A DNA stretch of 64,000 bases from Lutjanus erythropterus (Eukaryota > Chordata > Actinopteri > Lutjaniformes > Lutjanidae): the NCBI GenBank assembly GCA_020091685.1, contig CM034613.1, forward strand, positions 17,256,932 through 17,320,931, in the 5' to 3' direction. Each line of letters begins with the position of its first letter. Positions within the stretch are counted from its first letter, which is position 1. The translations under genes and the position numbers were made by a program. Positions 24,341 to 36,529 of the stretch are shown here, piece by piece. The notes beneath the pieces were generated by a model. It worked only from the letters and a program-made list of their open reading frames with translations, searched no databases and was not told the origin of the DNA.

Positions 24341-27300
24341 AATATTCTTAAATTGGGGTTTTGCGATGTTTACTTCAATAAAGGATCTGAATACTTTCTC
24401 CACTGCTGCTGATAAGGTCACATAAACATTCATATATGCAATAGTCAGGGAACTTGCTAAAAACCATCATGCAAAGGCCTGTGTATATGCTGCTTAAGAA
24501 TCTGACTGCAAATAATGTTCAAACTAGAATCACTTACACATCTTCTGGGCTTAAATTTCTTGTGTCTGGTTAGAGGGTCAACTGCACAGACAGGTCGAGG
24601 TCTCCACAACAGATGGCACTATGTGATGAATATGGCGAATCCTTTCATCAGTTCATTAAAGGATTTGGCTGAAAAAGTGTGTGTCCCTTGCTGCCAAAAA
24701 AAAATCCCAGAACCAACAATATTGCTAAAAAATATTGCCTGTGTAGCCAAAGCGTGGTTTAGCTTGTTCCTCTGTGCTGTAGACCTCCATTGTTGGATTA
24801 AAAAAAAAAAAAACACAGTGGGGCACATTGCTGCACTGGGTGTCATGTTCCTTCATTATAATAAACACAGCCTCAGCAGTTTATTTTGACTCACTGCACT
24901 CAAATATTGTCCTGCTGCTCCAGTGCACAAAATGTGTATTACTCCCTGGCTGAAAATAGTCCCCCAAAATTGCACTCTTTACTCCCATCCCAGAAACATT
25001 TGAGCATCAACGCTTGGTTGCATCCGATTCTCCCTAAAATTTCACATTCTAGCAGTGGAACCTTGTTTGAGTAAAATGCTAAGTAAGAGTTATTTTGAGT
25101 TCATCTGTGTTGTTTTACTTTTTGCTTAGTTTTCACCTGTTTTATTTATTAGTTATGAGGCTGTTGTGAGACCATAGTTGCTTTTAATTTCACCTAAAGT
25201 CTACTTGTACATAATCCATTATATCACTCTAACGCAACTTGTCACATCAAATGCATGAGGGTTTTACATCATTTCTTTTTAAAAACAGTAAACTATTCAT
25301 TTACTATGACCTCCTCCTTAGTTGTGTAAGTCAGTTGCATAATCCCACTTAAAGGCTACTGCAGTCCTTGCCAAAGAAAAAAAGAAATTTAGATGGTTAA
25401 TTTATATTTTTGTGTTTTGTTCAAGTTTTTCACAAGTCATAACTCTGTTCCCCTTGTCACACTTGGGTTTACTAACACCTGGAACAATCATTACCATCCC
25501 ATATGTAAGTGTCTTAGGGAAATGTAAATTGGATGAACCTTAGATATGACTTGGCAGCAGGAGATATTTAGCTAGTATTTAGCAGCTAGTAGCCAGGAAG
25601 CTATTATTATGCTGGCAACATTCAAAGTCAGTCACACTGTGTACAGTTGACAAACAGTAAATATAACCATATAGTGTGTTAAATGCGAGATTACAAAGAC
25701 AACACGAGACAACAAGTGATAGGCCGTGTGTACTGCACTGCACAACGTCTTGCAGCTTTTCTTTAACAGTCGCCATCTTGTGGTGGTCAGATGATTAGGT
25801 CCTTAGTTAAAAATGATAAATTTTTCTTTCCTCAGCTGCATCTCGGTCATCAAAATTATCATATTCTCCAAATAGGTTAAATGAAATGTTGAAGTCAGCC
25901 GTTACTTTTATTAGATATTGGCTTGTTGCAGTATATTGTGAATATTGTTTGGCTGCATCCCTTTTGCTATGGTTACTCATTCCAGTACGTTAATTTAGAA
26001 TAACGAACAGACATTTTCACTGTAAGTACTTAACCGGTGGTCATTATCAGGAATTAATGGACCCTGCAGCCAATCAGAGCTGAGCATTCACCCACATCAT
26101 GGTATAGAGTAAAGTTATTTTTACAGTGTTTACTGCAGAATGGCTCCTGTTCAAAAAGTAGAAATTCGACTGAAGTAAAAGTCCTTAGCAGGTGTTCAGT
26201 CTGTTACTTGAGTCATTCACACATATCTGAGCTGTTTGACAGGACGGCGAGCCGACTCTCTGCTCCAGCAGTGAACTGTGAGCTAAAGCTGAGAGGGAGT
26301 TAGTGAACGGCGTCTGAGGTGCTCTCCATCATTATTTGTGACGGCTACACTGTGATGTATGATTGGCTGGAGTCAACAGATGGGATAATTCATCACACAC
26401 TAAAATGTAGATTTAGGAGTCATAATGCTTTGATGCTGGTTCAGCAAACTTTACATCAAATACTAATCAAAAAAGAAAAAGCATCAGCTAATAGTACAGT
26501 TTTAAAACTTGGAGTTCAATCTATTATTAAGACTTTACGAGGTGGAAGTAGTTTTATAGTGATTAAAAACAGTCCAGTTTCCCCACTTTACATCTCCAGA
26601 TCAAGTCTGGATTTGTCCTCAAGTTTCATAGCTGAAGATATGGACTCTTAAATCAAGTGTGCATTTGTAATTTTATGCTTTCATGGTTCAAAGAGTGAGG
26701 AATCTTGGGAAGCTTGTTTTAAAAAGTAAACACATAAATTTGGATTAAACTTTTCCTTTTTTTTTGAAGGGCTCAGCCACCAAATGGCTCTTTTGGGATG
26801 GGATTGCTGTTGCAGTCTCATGATAGCCAGCCCATATTTCCTGGCTGCCAGGGTCTGATGTCTGGCAGAAAATTGAAGCCAGTCAGGTGTGGCAGCATCA
26901 TAACCACGAGAGCCAAGGCCTTTCATCTCTTACAAAATTTGCCACGTGTAATGATGACATGAGAAGGAGAGTACAAATGCAGTGTTTAATCTCAAACAAG
27001 ACTATAATTTTCAACAAGTGGACCTGAAATGCAACTGGCAACACTTTCTAATGACTAAAACCTCTTCATTTGTTTTTAAAAAAAATGTATTTTAGGATGT
27101 ATTGCTTGGATTGCAATGCATGCTATGCAGTAAAGCATATCTGCACATTTATTGATTCCTGTGGTAGCTCTTGACTATAAATTTCTTAGCTTAGTGTGGA
27201 AAGTCAAAATCTCTGTGTGAATCAGTGTGGGTTCTTCAGAACAGTTGAAGTTTGGCAGTGCATTAATCTTGCATCTTCTAGCCAGACTTATCTCCACAGT

Positions 27301-27958
27301 ATAGGTAGCAGATAAGAGAAGCTGGAGACAGGTCTACCTACACACATTATCATTCTGCTAAATAGGAAGAAAACACTCTGCCTTGTTTGCATTTCTTTAC
27401 CCCAATCACTGTCATCTTGGGCAACACAAACCCCAGGATGCAGTGACCGTGCCACTGCAAAATAGCGCCCAGGACTAATTTGTTTTGGTGAAACATTTGC
27501 ATGTGAGGAGGCAAACCCTGGCATTAAATGGCTATATCATTGCAAAAGACAAGGTAACAGCTGCTAGCTTGTTTACGTTTGCACCGTTAGCAACCCAGGT
27601 GGTAACTTGTTATTTTCAGTGTGTAGGTTGCAAGCTCAGAGGTTGTTGTTGTTGTTGTCGTTTCCCTTGGCAACAGGGATTTTGTAAACGGTAACACGCA
27701 GATAGCTGCTGCTGTCTGAAATAGGCGGGCAGTGGCAGGCTTACACCTACAGTGCACATTCGGTGAGTCAGACTCGTGCGTTTTTATCCAAAACTTAGTA
27801 AAGCTGTGTAGGAGTTGCTGAACGCTAACAGTGTTGCCATTACTTCTGCAGTGGAAGTAAGTTGCAAAAAGTGGCTCTGGGCCAAACGGCATCAATCACA
27901 GTTTGTGGTAGCAAATGTTACCACTACTTCAAAATCACAGTGTAGTCCAGTATTGTTT
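24341..27958. other. intergenic with unresolved repeat debris
   Basis: No supported gene. About 24690-24900 (ATTGCCTGTGTAGCC through CACAGCCTCAGCAG, with an internal A13 run) resembles fish repeat sequence. About 26050-26110 carries a GCAGCCAATCAGAGCTGAG phrase also typical of interspersed repeats. 27640-27660 is a short GTT run. Confidence 0.35.
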
Positions 27959-28280
27959 CCATGGACTGTATCAAAGAAGTGAATAGCCATTGTGATGTCA
28001 CCCATGGATTTTTGGACTAGCCCTTTTGGCATTAAGGTTGCAACATCTTAAAATACACCATATGGGACCATAATTTACAAAATGAACTTGAGAGTAGCAA
28101 TTAAGACTATAAACTCAATTGGAAACTGTTTATTGAGGTAATAAATCAAGTGAGAAGTAGTGTCATTTTCCCATGGACTTCCATACAATCGGGCTTCTTT
28201 TTGCAACCAGTGGAGTTGCCCCCTGCTGGTCATTAGAACAAATGCAGGTTTAAGGCACTTCTACATTGGTTTTCAGAGAC
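27959..28280 (+). repeat. interspersed repeat (percomorph-type)
   Basis: Shows the ordered phrases CCATGGACTGTATC, GTGATGTCACCCATGG, TAAATCAAGTGAGAAGTAG, TTGCAACCAGTGGAGT and CCCCCTGCTGG, ending near GGCACTTCTACATTGG. I recall this as a high-copy repeat in spiny-rayed fish genomes. No open frame. Confidence 0.6.
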
Positions 28281-28517
28281 GTGTCCATGAGCCCCCTACC
28301 ATCATCATATTGTGATTTAAAAGCCTTCTGTATTGACACTGATCTACTGAGAATGTGTGCAGCTGTCCATGTGTGTGTCCATTCAGGACTACAATGGAGC
28401 CCCTATGTTTGTGTGTTTTAGGGATGTGAGAGTTGGTTTGCCTGCTCGCTTTTGTTGGAGTTTTCCCAGCTAAGTGACACAGTTGGAGGTTGTCATCAGA
28501 GCGATGGTGAAAAACAA
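28281..28517. other. short intergenic gap
   Basis: Nothing recognised; the repeat beginning after it may extend into this gap. Confidence 0.3.
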
Positions 28518-28820
28518 TGTTTTGACTGGTGGAGCAGTTTTGTTAAATACAACAGATACAAGCTGGTGACAGAGAGAGATTTGCCAACTGTTTTCCATCA
28601 GCCACTTTACCCCTACCTGTTTAATCTCTTTATTCAAACAATTAAGCAGATGGCAATACTGTGTCCTTCTTTCGTTTTTTGGTGATGTAAATCTCTGACG
28701 GCTGCGAACAGCAGTTGGAACAACAGCAGATGGACTCGTAATACGTTACAAATGGCTTTGAGCTGCACTCTCACGGCCACAGCAGAAAAGTGGGAGGAAA
28801 ACTACAAGAGTTTGGTGTTA
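28518..28820 (+). repeat. direct repeat copy A (matches 30564-30860)
   Basis: From 28570 it matches 30616-30860 almost base for base across CCAACTGTTTTCCATCAG, CACTTTACCCCTACCTG, AGCAGTTGGAACAACAGC, GATGGACTCGTAA and GCAGAAAAGTGGGAGG. The stretch 28518-28569 matches more loosely. Copy A has a short extra stretch (near 28765-28778) that copy B lacks. Either a local duplication or two copies of one interspersed element. Confidence 0.85.
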
Positions 28821-29499
28821 TTTTCTTTTTAAACCTGCCCAGTTAGGCAAACCCAAGACGCATGGTAACACTGGTGGGAGCAATGTTTCTTTTTTACGGG
28901 CTGCTGTTTGTGTCTCACTTTAAATCTGTTTGCTTCTCCAGAACAGCTAGCTGGCTTTGTTTCAAAATTCAGAGGTTGAACAAAACTAAGGTTTTAGACT
29001 AAATGTTGTTATGAAAAGTGTAATGTACTGCTGTGTTTCAGGTTGTAAGTCATATAAATGTGCAAAATTCTTTTTATTTCTCCACTTCCAGAATAATTAA
29101 CAACTGAAAAGAATATAGATAGTGAAAATTCAGAGGGGCACTGGACCTTTTCAAGGAAAACATTGGTTAGATAATGTTAGCATTTAGCCTCTTCCTAGCT
29201 AACATTACAGTTTGATATTGTTAGGCTGCATGATATGACAGGAAAAGTGGAAATTCATTCTTCTGTTGATATTTCAGAGTTAATTACTTATTATTATTTG
29301 TACTTTCCTATTGTGTCATGTAACACTGTTACACAGTAATGTTAGCTAGGAGGTGGTTGAATGCTAACATTAGCCGATGCCTAACAGTAGCTAATGGGTT
29401 ATCAAATATGTTGTTTAAGTCTGGATTTTCACTATCCATTGCCAAACCGTAATGTCCAGTTCTCATACACAGTCTATAATATAGGGACACGGTCCCTCC
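28821..29499. other. intergenic between repeats
   Basis: No gene. Contains several GTTAGC/AGCTAAC words (29170-29400) that suggest decayed repeat sequence. Confidence 0.35.
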
Positions 29500-29735
29500 C
29501 CTTCCAGTGGACCACCATGGGACCTTACCTCAGAAAAATTATAATTAGTAGACAATGCAGAGAGACAAATAATCTCTTTATCCTATGTGAATTGTGCTAC
29601 GAATTTCACGTTTGTCAGGTTAACTCATAGTTTTACAAGTGAAAAAGTCACTGTTTGACATAATAAGATTGAAGATCCATAATTAGAAAGACTACCCAGA
29701 AGTTGCATAAGTGATGTCAGGACTTTCTCCCTCCA
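29500..29735 (+). repeat. interspersed repeat, same family as 58462-58740
   Basis: Shares with the 58.5-kb copy, in the same order and orientation, CC-TTCC-GTGGA-CACCATGGGACC, a GACAAAT-AT stretch, TGTTTGTCA, and the closing CCCAGA-G-TGC-TAAGTG-TGTCA-GAC phrase. No open frame. Likely a non-autonomous DNA element. Confidence 0.7.
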
Positions 29736-30563
29736 AACGTTAATGTTAGCTGCTGAAGCTACGATGCCTGTCTGTTTTTGCACCAGGATGTAGTCACACA
29801 AACAATAAATAATTATATGAAAACAATCTGTCTCTCACCATAGACTACTGTTCATATTTTGTCCTAAGTAGGGTCCCATGGGGCACATCAGAAGGGGAGT
29901 GGTTTCATGCCTTCATACCTCTCTAACAGTAGTTCCTGAAGGTTTGCACACATAGTTTGTTGAGCCTCCATCTAGTGTCCATCAGTGGAACAGCTCAGTA
30001 CTGCAGAGACTGACAGGTTCCTTTAAGTTAAGCTGCTTTATATTCTGATGCTTATTTTATATTAATCACGTGAAATGCCTCTTAAAACATAGTTTATCCA
30101 AGTCAAACCGTGCGACCACACTTTCTTTAATCCAAACGGTTTCCCTGGTGACACCTCCACCTTGACTCCAAGCCAGAAAACAAAATGAACGACAGTCAAT
30201 TTTCATGAATTGTTCTCTCGGTGCTGACTTTTCAAACAAAGTGCGGGCTGGAGAGTTTTTGAAAGCCATAAAACCTCAGGTCCTGGCACGGTTATCGTTG
30301 AGTCACTGCAATCAGTCACAAACCCCAACGAATCACTTTGTTTTCTGACTCCTGAGAATCCTCAGGGGTTAATGTGCAGCCTTATATATTTTATTTGTCC
30401 CACTGAAGAAGGCAGTGTCCCTACCAAACCTATAAATCTGTGAAAGAACATTGAGAGAACAGCAGGATTAATTGGATTCATCTTCTCATGAAGAAGGTTC
30501 AGTGAAAAACTGTGCAAAGATTTTGCACAATTTGAACATTAAGTGATACTTTTCTTTCCTTTT
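29736..30563. other. intergenic between repeats
   Basis: No supported gene or named repeat; 30066-30269 has a short minus-strand open frame without recognisable content. Confidence 0.35.
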
Positions 30564-30860
30564 GACAGTGGCTGTTGAAGCAGTGTGAATAAAGACTATA
30601 TAAGCAGTCTGGAAACAGAGATATATCTGCCAACTGTTTTCCATCAGTCACTTTACCCCTACCTGTTTAATCTCTTTATTCAAACAATTAAACGTGCGAG
30701 AATGCTTTGTTCTTCTTTTTGGTTTTTTTGGGATGTAAATCTCTGATGTCTGCTAACAGCAGTTGGAACAACAGCAGATGGACTCGTAACACGTTACAAA
30801 TGGCTTTGGGCTGCAGCCACAGCAGAAAAGTGGGAGGAAAACAACAGGAGTTTGGTGTGG
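30564..30860 (+). repeat. direct repeat copy B (matches 28518-28820)
   Basis: The second copy, in the same orientation and about 2.05 kb downstream of copy A, with the same ordered phrases and scattered substitutions and small indels. By eye roughly four bases in five or better agree from 30616 onward. Confidence 0.85.
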
Positions 30861-31537
30861 GGAATTCAGTTTCACCTCCGTCCTGCCCACAGGGGCTCAG
30901 GGGAATATTAGATTATGAGACAACCAGACCCAACATCAAACCTGTTGTGTTGAAAGGTCACTAACACCCTGAAACAGGCATGGACACTGTCCATCAGAGG
31001 GACTGCACATTTCTTTGTTTTGACCCCTTTGCGACATCTGCATTGATTTCCAAAGTCCAAACTCACACTGCTGAGAGTGCAGTATTGTTTGGACTTAAAA
31101 ATGAACCAAATTAATTCAGTTGGTGACACTGTGTCACCCTAAAGTCCCCTGAGAGAGATATTTAATAAGCTGTTTTATAGTTACAAATCTTTTATTCATA
31201 TATATAACTATTTATATTTATTTATATAAATATTTTTAAATAAGAAATCTGCAACAGCAAATACATTTTGAGGGAAACATTTTGTTGACCAAATTCCAAA
31301 TTACATTTTCTATGAATTCAATGAGGAAATGTTAATTTATGTTAGTCAAACATGAATTAAAATTGACACTAATCATATCAGTATAATGTTAAATGACAAC
31401 ATATTTCATTTTTTCTCCACTAAAACAGGTGATACGATATCCACATTGTGACTGTGACTTAATCAATTTTTTTATTTTATTATATTTGGGCACTAAATAT
31501 ACTAACAAAGAGGAAATCGACAGTTTTTTTTTTTTTT
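30861..31537. other. intergenic, very AT-rich
   Basis: No gene seen. 31190-31260 is a TATTTATA-type low-complexity stretch, and a T15 run lies just before the next element. Confidence 0.4.
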
Positions 31538-32022
31538 GGTTCCACTTTATAATAAGACTACCTACAAATGATTTATAAAAATTGTATATTTAGGTTATTA
31601 ATTAGGTTGTGGACACTTTGTAAATCATTAATATGCTGTTAAGCATTTTGTTGATAAGTTACTACCATTTAACTGCTGTCAGCAAATCTTAATAGTCAAA
31701 AAGTTTCACTTGACATCAAATAAACAAATTCATACACTTTACAAGGTTTTGGCAATATTGTTTACCTCAATATTTTCAGCATGCACCATTTTAAACTTTA
31801 CAATAAGGCTCCCTTTTTATAGTTATAAATAATTGTAACTCATTTGCAGAATTTAATAGTAGTAAGCAGGTAGTGGATCTTGCCAAATAGTGAGCCCACA
31901 TCATGTATGAAATCTGCAATAACTTGGTTATTAATGATTTATAAAGTGTTTACAACCTAATGAATGATCTAATTGTAAACCATTTTTAATCATTCACAAG
32001 CGTAGTCATTGTAAAGTGGTAC
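31538..32022. mobile_element. MITE-like element with ~40-bp inverted ends
   Basis: The left end is GGTTCCACTTTATAATAAG and the complement of the right end is GTACCACTTTACAATGAC. Similarity continues inward through GACTAC and AATGATT. The 485-bp body is AT-rich and noncoding. A second internal start-like phrase (ACTTTACAATAAGGCTCCC near 31794) hints at a composite or partly duplicated element. Confidence 0.7.
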
Positions 32023-32494
32023 AATCTGTATTTATTGACATTTAAGTACAATCACAATCTTTTGCTAACCTTAAGCAAAGTGCTTTTGTTGACTAAATCT
32101 ACCCGAGTGTGGACAGAAACCTTGGATTCTGGTGTCACAGTCATGAACTTTGTGTGTTCACTATCCGCCCCAAACATCTCCCATATGACTCCAGTGTGGT
32201 GTATAAAGGAAGCGTTTCATTCACTCAGAGGAACATCTCATAATCAAGGCGGTGATCTTAAGTTTCCCTCAAAACATATTTGATGTCACAAATTATTCGT
32301 ATATAAGAAAATAATTTCTAGGATGCAGGGTTTGTGAATACAGGTGACAAATCAAAGGAAAAAACCTAATAAAGTAGACAAACGTTATACAGGCAGATTA
32401 TGTAAATCATGTGCTGCGGCCTTCACAGTCAACAAACATCATCCCAATGGAACACCTGTGGGAAATTTTGCACTGATGAGTGGAGAAGTGAAGC
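32023..32494. other. intergenic gap between two elements
   Basis: Nothing recognised; short open frames only. Confidence 0.3.
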
Positions 32495-32903
32495 TTAAAG
32501 GGACAGTTCGACCCAAAATCAGAAATACGTATTCTTCCTCTTACCTGAAGTGCTGTTTATCCATGTAGATAGTTTTGGTGTGAGATGCAGAGTTTTGGAG
32601 ATATCGGTCGTAGCGATGTCTGCCCTCTCTCAAATATAATGGAACTGGATGGCACTCGGCCTTTGATGCTCAGAGCACCTACATGAAACTGCTCAAAATA
32701 GGATCTGTGGATTATCTTAAATAACCAGGTCAGGATTTCTAGAAAGAGGCACTGCTGTTGAGTTTTTCAAATGTATATTTTTGGTCCTTTGAGCATCACA
32801 AGCTGAGTACCATTTAGTTCCATATTCAACAGAAGGCAGGCATCTCTCTGGCTGATAGAAGAGGGAAAATATGTCTTTTTGATGGGGTGATTTGTCCCTT
32901 TAA
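32495..32903. mobile_element. foldback DNA element with TTAA ends
   Basis: Left end TTAAAGGGACAGTTCGACCC and right end, complemented, TTAAAGGGACAAATCACCCC. The arms match for about 180 bp (for example GATGTCTGCC with GATGCCTGCC, TAATGGAACTGGATGG with TATGGAACTAAATGG), with gaps. The centre (32690-32780) is the loop. No open frame. TTAA at both tips fits a TTAA-targeting superfamily such as piggyBac or Kolobok, which is inference. Confidence 0.8.
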
Positions 32904-34207
32904 TTTAACTAAGACAATTAAGTTCTTCCTTTAATTTGTCATCCACTGTCAAACCACTGTACCTGATTTTTCTGGAGCTGTCAGCATCTGTCAGTGAATT
33001 TAAAAGCACAGGAAAAGTCATGAATCACCACATTAGAAATGATCGCCTTGTAATTAAAGCTGTTAGACTACGTGGTGTCTTGCCTCTCTAACTGTGCATG
33101 ACCAGGGGGCTCCATATTGCAACATCACACCACAAGTTGACATAAGACATCTTCATCTTTTATTTTTGCACGACAGCAGACAGCTTAAGCAGAGGAAAGA
33201 TGTGTACTGCACTTTGCAAAACATGAATCCAAAAACAGCAACAAAAAAACAAAACAAAAACTAAACAAACAGAGAGGTAGTTTCTTGAAAAATCAATGCA
33301 AAATAAATGCATTTGTTCCTTAATTCTCAGTAGTCTATGTCCACTGTTAAAATAATGACCTCATAAAAATAATTTAGCTTATAGTCTGGAGCGTCAGCCC
33401 TTCTCAGTGCCGCCTCAAACCTCTAAGGTCCAGTCAGAAATCAGACCAAAGACTCCGGAGTGATGTTCATCGTCTGTTATTGTGCTTTGCCATTTATCAG
33501 CTGTGTTATGAATTACCATGATGACACTTTGGTGGCAGGATATAGTCAAAGCATCCAGGTACTTTAAGAACACCACTGATTTGTTATTCCTTAACTCTTA
33601 CTGCTTTAGAGTCTGTTGACAGCAGAGACGCTCGGAAAAAAAAGCTGTAAAAGCTGACATGTCCAACAACATTTTGGCAAGCAGATGAAACACATTTTTA
33701 AAAAACTTACCCACAAAGTCAGCAGTTTCCTACCTGAGGGTTGCAAGATAAATCTGAGGGGCCATTTGTTTCTTTTTATTATCTAACTTCTTTCCACCAA
33801 TTCCCATTTTCTTGTAAAATCATAGACAGTTTTTATCCTTTCAGGCTTCTAAAACTTATTTAAATTAAATAATTTGAGATGGGAAAAACTACTGTGCCAA
33901 TGATTCATAGACATATTAAACATGTGATGAGGGATCACATGTAAAGAGAGATTCATTTTAAGGAGAAAACAGGTGAAAAAGGCTGGAAACCACTGCTTGA
34001 AGTGTTTGCAGGATTATCAACCTGGGCTGAGTGGGCAGCTGCCCCAGGAACACAAAACTCAAGTGGGCTCAAGAGCTGCAGGCTTATTGTGCGTGAACCA
34101 GTTTGAGCTAACTGAATTAATTTTTTTCGGCAATGGGATATGCAGAACTAAAGCACAACGCCGAGATGATGAGGACCTTAAAGTGGGTTCTGCTTTATCG
34201 CCTCATC
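32904..34207. other. intergenic, no gene seen
   Basis: No coding signal. 33200-33270 is an A-rich low-complexity run. Confidence 0.35.
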
Positions 34208-35115
34208 TTAAGGAACAGTTTGACAATTTGGGAAATAGGCTTTCCTGCAGAGAATTTTATGTGTAAATCAGTGCCACTCTCAAGTCTGTACAGTAACAGT
34301 GTAGCTGATGATTAGTTTAGCTTAGCATAAAGAGTGTAAACAGCTAGCCTGGCTGTGCTCAAGGGTAAGAAATCCACCCACTAGCACCTTTAAAGCTCAC
34401 TAATTAACACATTTGATCTTGTTTGTTTATTCTGCACACAATCTGAAGCCACTGACCCATTCTAAGTCCTGCCTCTTTTTTCTTTGTGCTCACAAACTTG
34501 GCGCCCGGTGGAACCTCTGTCGACTTTCTCCAGTCCTGTTTGTGCCAGGCTCATCTATACTGAAAAGAAAACTATAATTTATATATATTCACGTTAGGTT
34601 AGCTAATGTCAACAAAATGGTAGCTAACTAGATAGCTAATTATTACTGTCAATTAGCTAGCTAGTTAGTAAGGGTTTTGCTGACATAGCTATCATATGTA
34701 ACCAGCTAGCTCATTAGCTATAGCATATCTACAGTAAGTACTGGAAACAGAAAAGGAGAAGGTTGAGCGAGGTTCTGCGAAAAGGGTCAAAATAAAGGAT
34801 GGGTAGGTTCATTGTTTTTACAGAATCTCAATCAGAAACCAGTCCTGGCCAAGACAAACACATCACCCCTGTAAAATAGTGAATTGTTGTTTTTACGCTT
34901 CAGTTTTCATCGGGATTAAACAAACAAGATATAAAGTGAGTTGTAAGGGTGGGATGAGGTGGCTTTTGTTACCCGCAGAGAGAGTCAGGCTAGCTGTTTC
35001 CCTCTGTTTCCAGTCTTTATGCAAAGCTAAGCTAACTAGCTTCTTGCTCTAGCTACATATTTACCACATGGGCATGATAATGGTATCAGTCTTTTTAACA
35101 CAAAATATGCTATTT
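34208..35115. mobile_element. foldback DNA element, interrupted by a second foldback
   Basis: Starts TTAAGGAACAGTTTGACAA. The left arm contains TTTAGCTTAGCATAAAGA, GAAATCCACCCACTAGCAC and AGCTCACTAATTAACACA. The right arm returns, complemented, as GGCTAGCTGTTTCCCTC, CAGTCTTTATGCAAAGC and GATTAAACAAACAAGATAT. This is a well-known percomorph type by memory. The right tip is decayed or truncated near 35100. The middle (about 34450-34810) does not belong to the arms and is described separately. Confidence 0.75.
34507..34778. repeat. inner foldback within the 34.2-35.1 kb element
   Basis: Outer arms 34507-34541 (GGTGGAACCTCTGTCG...) and 34745-34778 (complement pattern AAACAG-AGGAGAA-GAG-GAGGTTC) pair imperfectly. 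Inner arms about 34599-34640 and 34651-34692 pair through TAGCTAATGTC-AACAAAA and TAGCTAACTAG words. It separates the two arms of the larger element, which suggests a later insertion. Confidence 0.6.
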
Positions 35116-36529
35116 CTGCTGTTAGGGGTCTCTCTCACATTAAAACAATGGCAAAAGACAGACTTTGATGACAGCTTGATGTAGCGTGGGATAATGGGAG
35201 TTGTTGTCTTTATTGTTCAACAACCACAATCTCCGATGGAAATCTAGGCTACTTGACGTGGCTCAGGCAGAAATAATGTTGATGGATGAAGTAATGCATT
35301 AAGTTTTATCCGTGTTACATTTAACCATGTTCGTCGACTTCCTTCCTCGCTCTGATGTGCACCATGTTTCTTTGTGTTTCCCCAGAGGTTATAGCAACAA
35401 TGCAATATTACCTTGAATAAAATTCTGTATTTTTCTGGGCTTGAAAATAGCTGGAAATATTTGGATAAATTTAAGTACAGCACTCAATTGTTAACAAAGT
35501 TTTATTAAGGCGTCCTCAAGGTTTTTCAGGCCATGAATGCCTTAGCTGATGGAGATGGAGCAGGGAGTATTTTTGGGTCTTCTTTTGTTTACAGTCACCT
35601 GTGGCTGTTCCGTTAGCAGCAATATCTAGCTAACTACTTGCTGTTATGGATAGTTGCTGCAGAGTGATTTAGTAAATTAGCTAGCTCACACAATTGCACG
35701 AAGATTCATGGGCACTCTTGTCAGGGTTGTGTAAGTTTGTTTTGTTTTTACAAATAAGCCAATTTATCTTTATTAAAATATATTGGAATCATGCTCATGT
35801 GTATTTTCAGACATATCTTAATCTTTGGGACAAAATGTATTTTTAAAAAAATCATCAAACAAGAATTTGGCGGCCCTCTGCAGAAACTCTGAGGACCCCC
35901 AAGGGGTCACAGCCCCCCTGTTGAAGACCCATGCATTTAATCAAATTCAAGGCAAGAAAGTGAAAAAGCATTTGTTCCAAAATGTCAAATGTTTAGTTAA
36001 GGTTCTGTCCCGTGTCAAAATCAAGTCTTACATTATCTCCTTCATTATCTCAGTTTTGTGCTTATGATTCTACATATCCCTAAAATAATAGAAAAAATTG
36101 CCACACAGCAAACCTGTGATCATTCTAGCACAGAAAGCATAGAAAATTGTACACATTGCACAGAGAGTGGGAGGAACAAAAGGGGGGTTAATGGGGCCCC
36201 AGGAGCTAATTTTTGCCCTTGGGCATAGCAAACAGATCCAGCAATGTGTTTGTATCTTTTGTGGCTGTATAAAGAGCTTGATCAATGATGACACACTATA
36301 AAGCATTACAGCACTCTTCAGTTGGAGGAACAGAACATGAGAAAGCCTGTAAAAAGCCTGTAATGGAAACATACTGTATGCTGAAGCTCGTAGAGACACC
36401 CAGTAGGTGGTTGAGGGTGTGCACTGAATTACAACAGGACAATGAGACCGAACAGTGAGTCGACAAAACAAGTTAAATTCACTTTGATATTTCCTTTAAG
36501 ATTGTCACGGGTGGTGCAGCAGTTCAGAT
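35116..36529. other. 3' flank of adra2c, likely containing its 3' UTR
   Basis: The stretch directly downstream of the receptor on its own strand. It has no recognisable coding region; a 133-codon open frame at 36070-36471 matches no family I know. Around 36170-36230 a GGGGCCCC-containing segment resembles common fish interspersed repeat sequence. Around 35620-35690 are several TAGCTA-type words, probably repeat debris. The UTR/intergenic border cannot be placed. Confidence 0.4.
35936..35941 (-). promoter_or_regulatory. possible poly(A) signal ATTAAA for adra2c
   Basis: The plus-strand TTTAAT gives ATTAAA on the minus strand, about 590 nt past the adra2c stop. AATAAA hexamers on the minus strand also occur at 35769-35774 and 35501-35506. 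Any of these could end the transcript; such hexamers are common by chance in AT-rich DNA. Confidence 0.2.

Noticed and set aside
24515-24889. 124-codon plus-strand frame
   Set aside because: It runs through an A13 run and repeat-like DNA; the hydrophobic and lysine stretches come from low complexity.
36070-36471. 133-codon minus-strand frame downstream of adra2c
   Set aside because: No family resemblance, and it lies in the probable 3' UTR and partly in repeat-like sequence.
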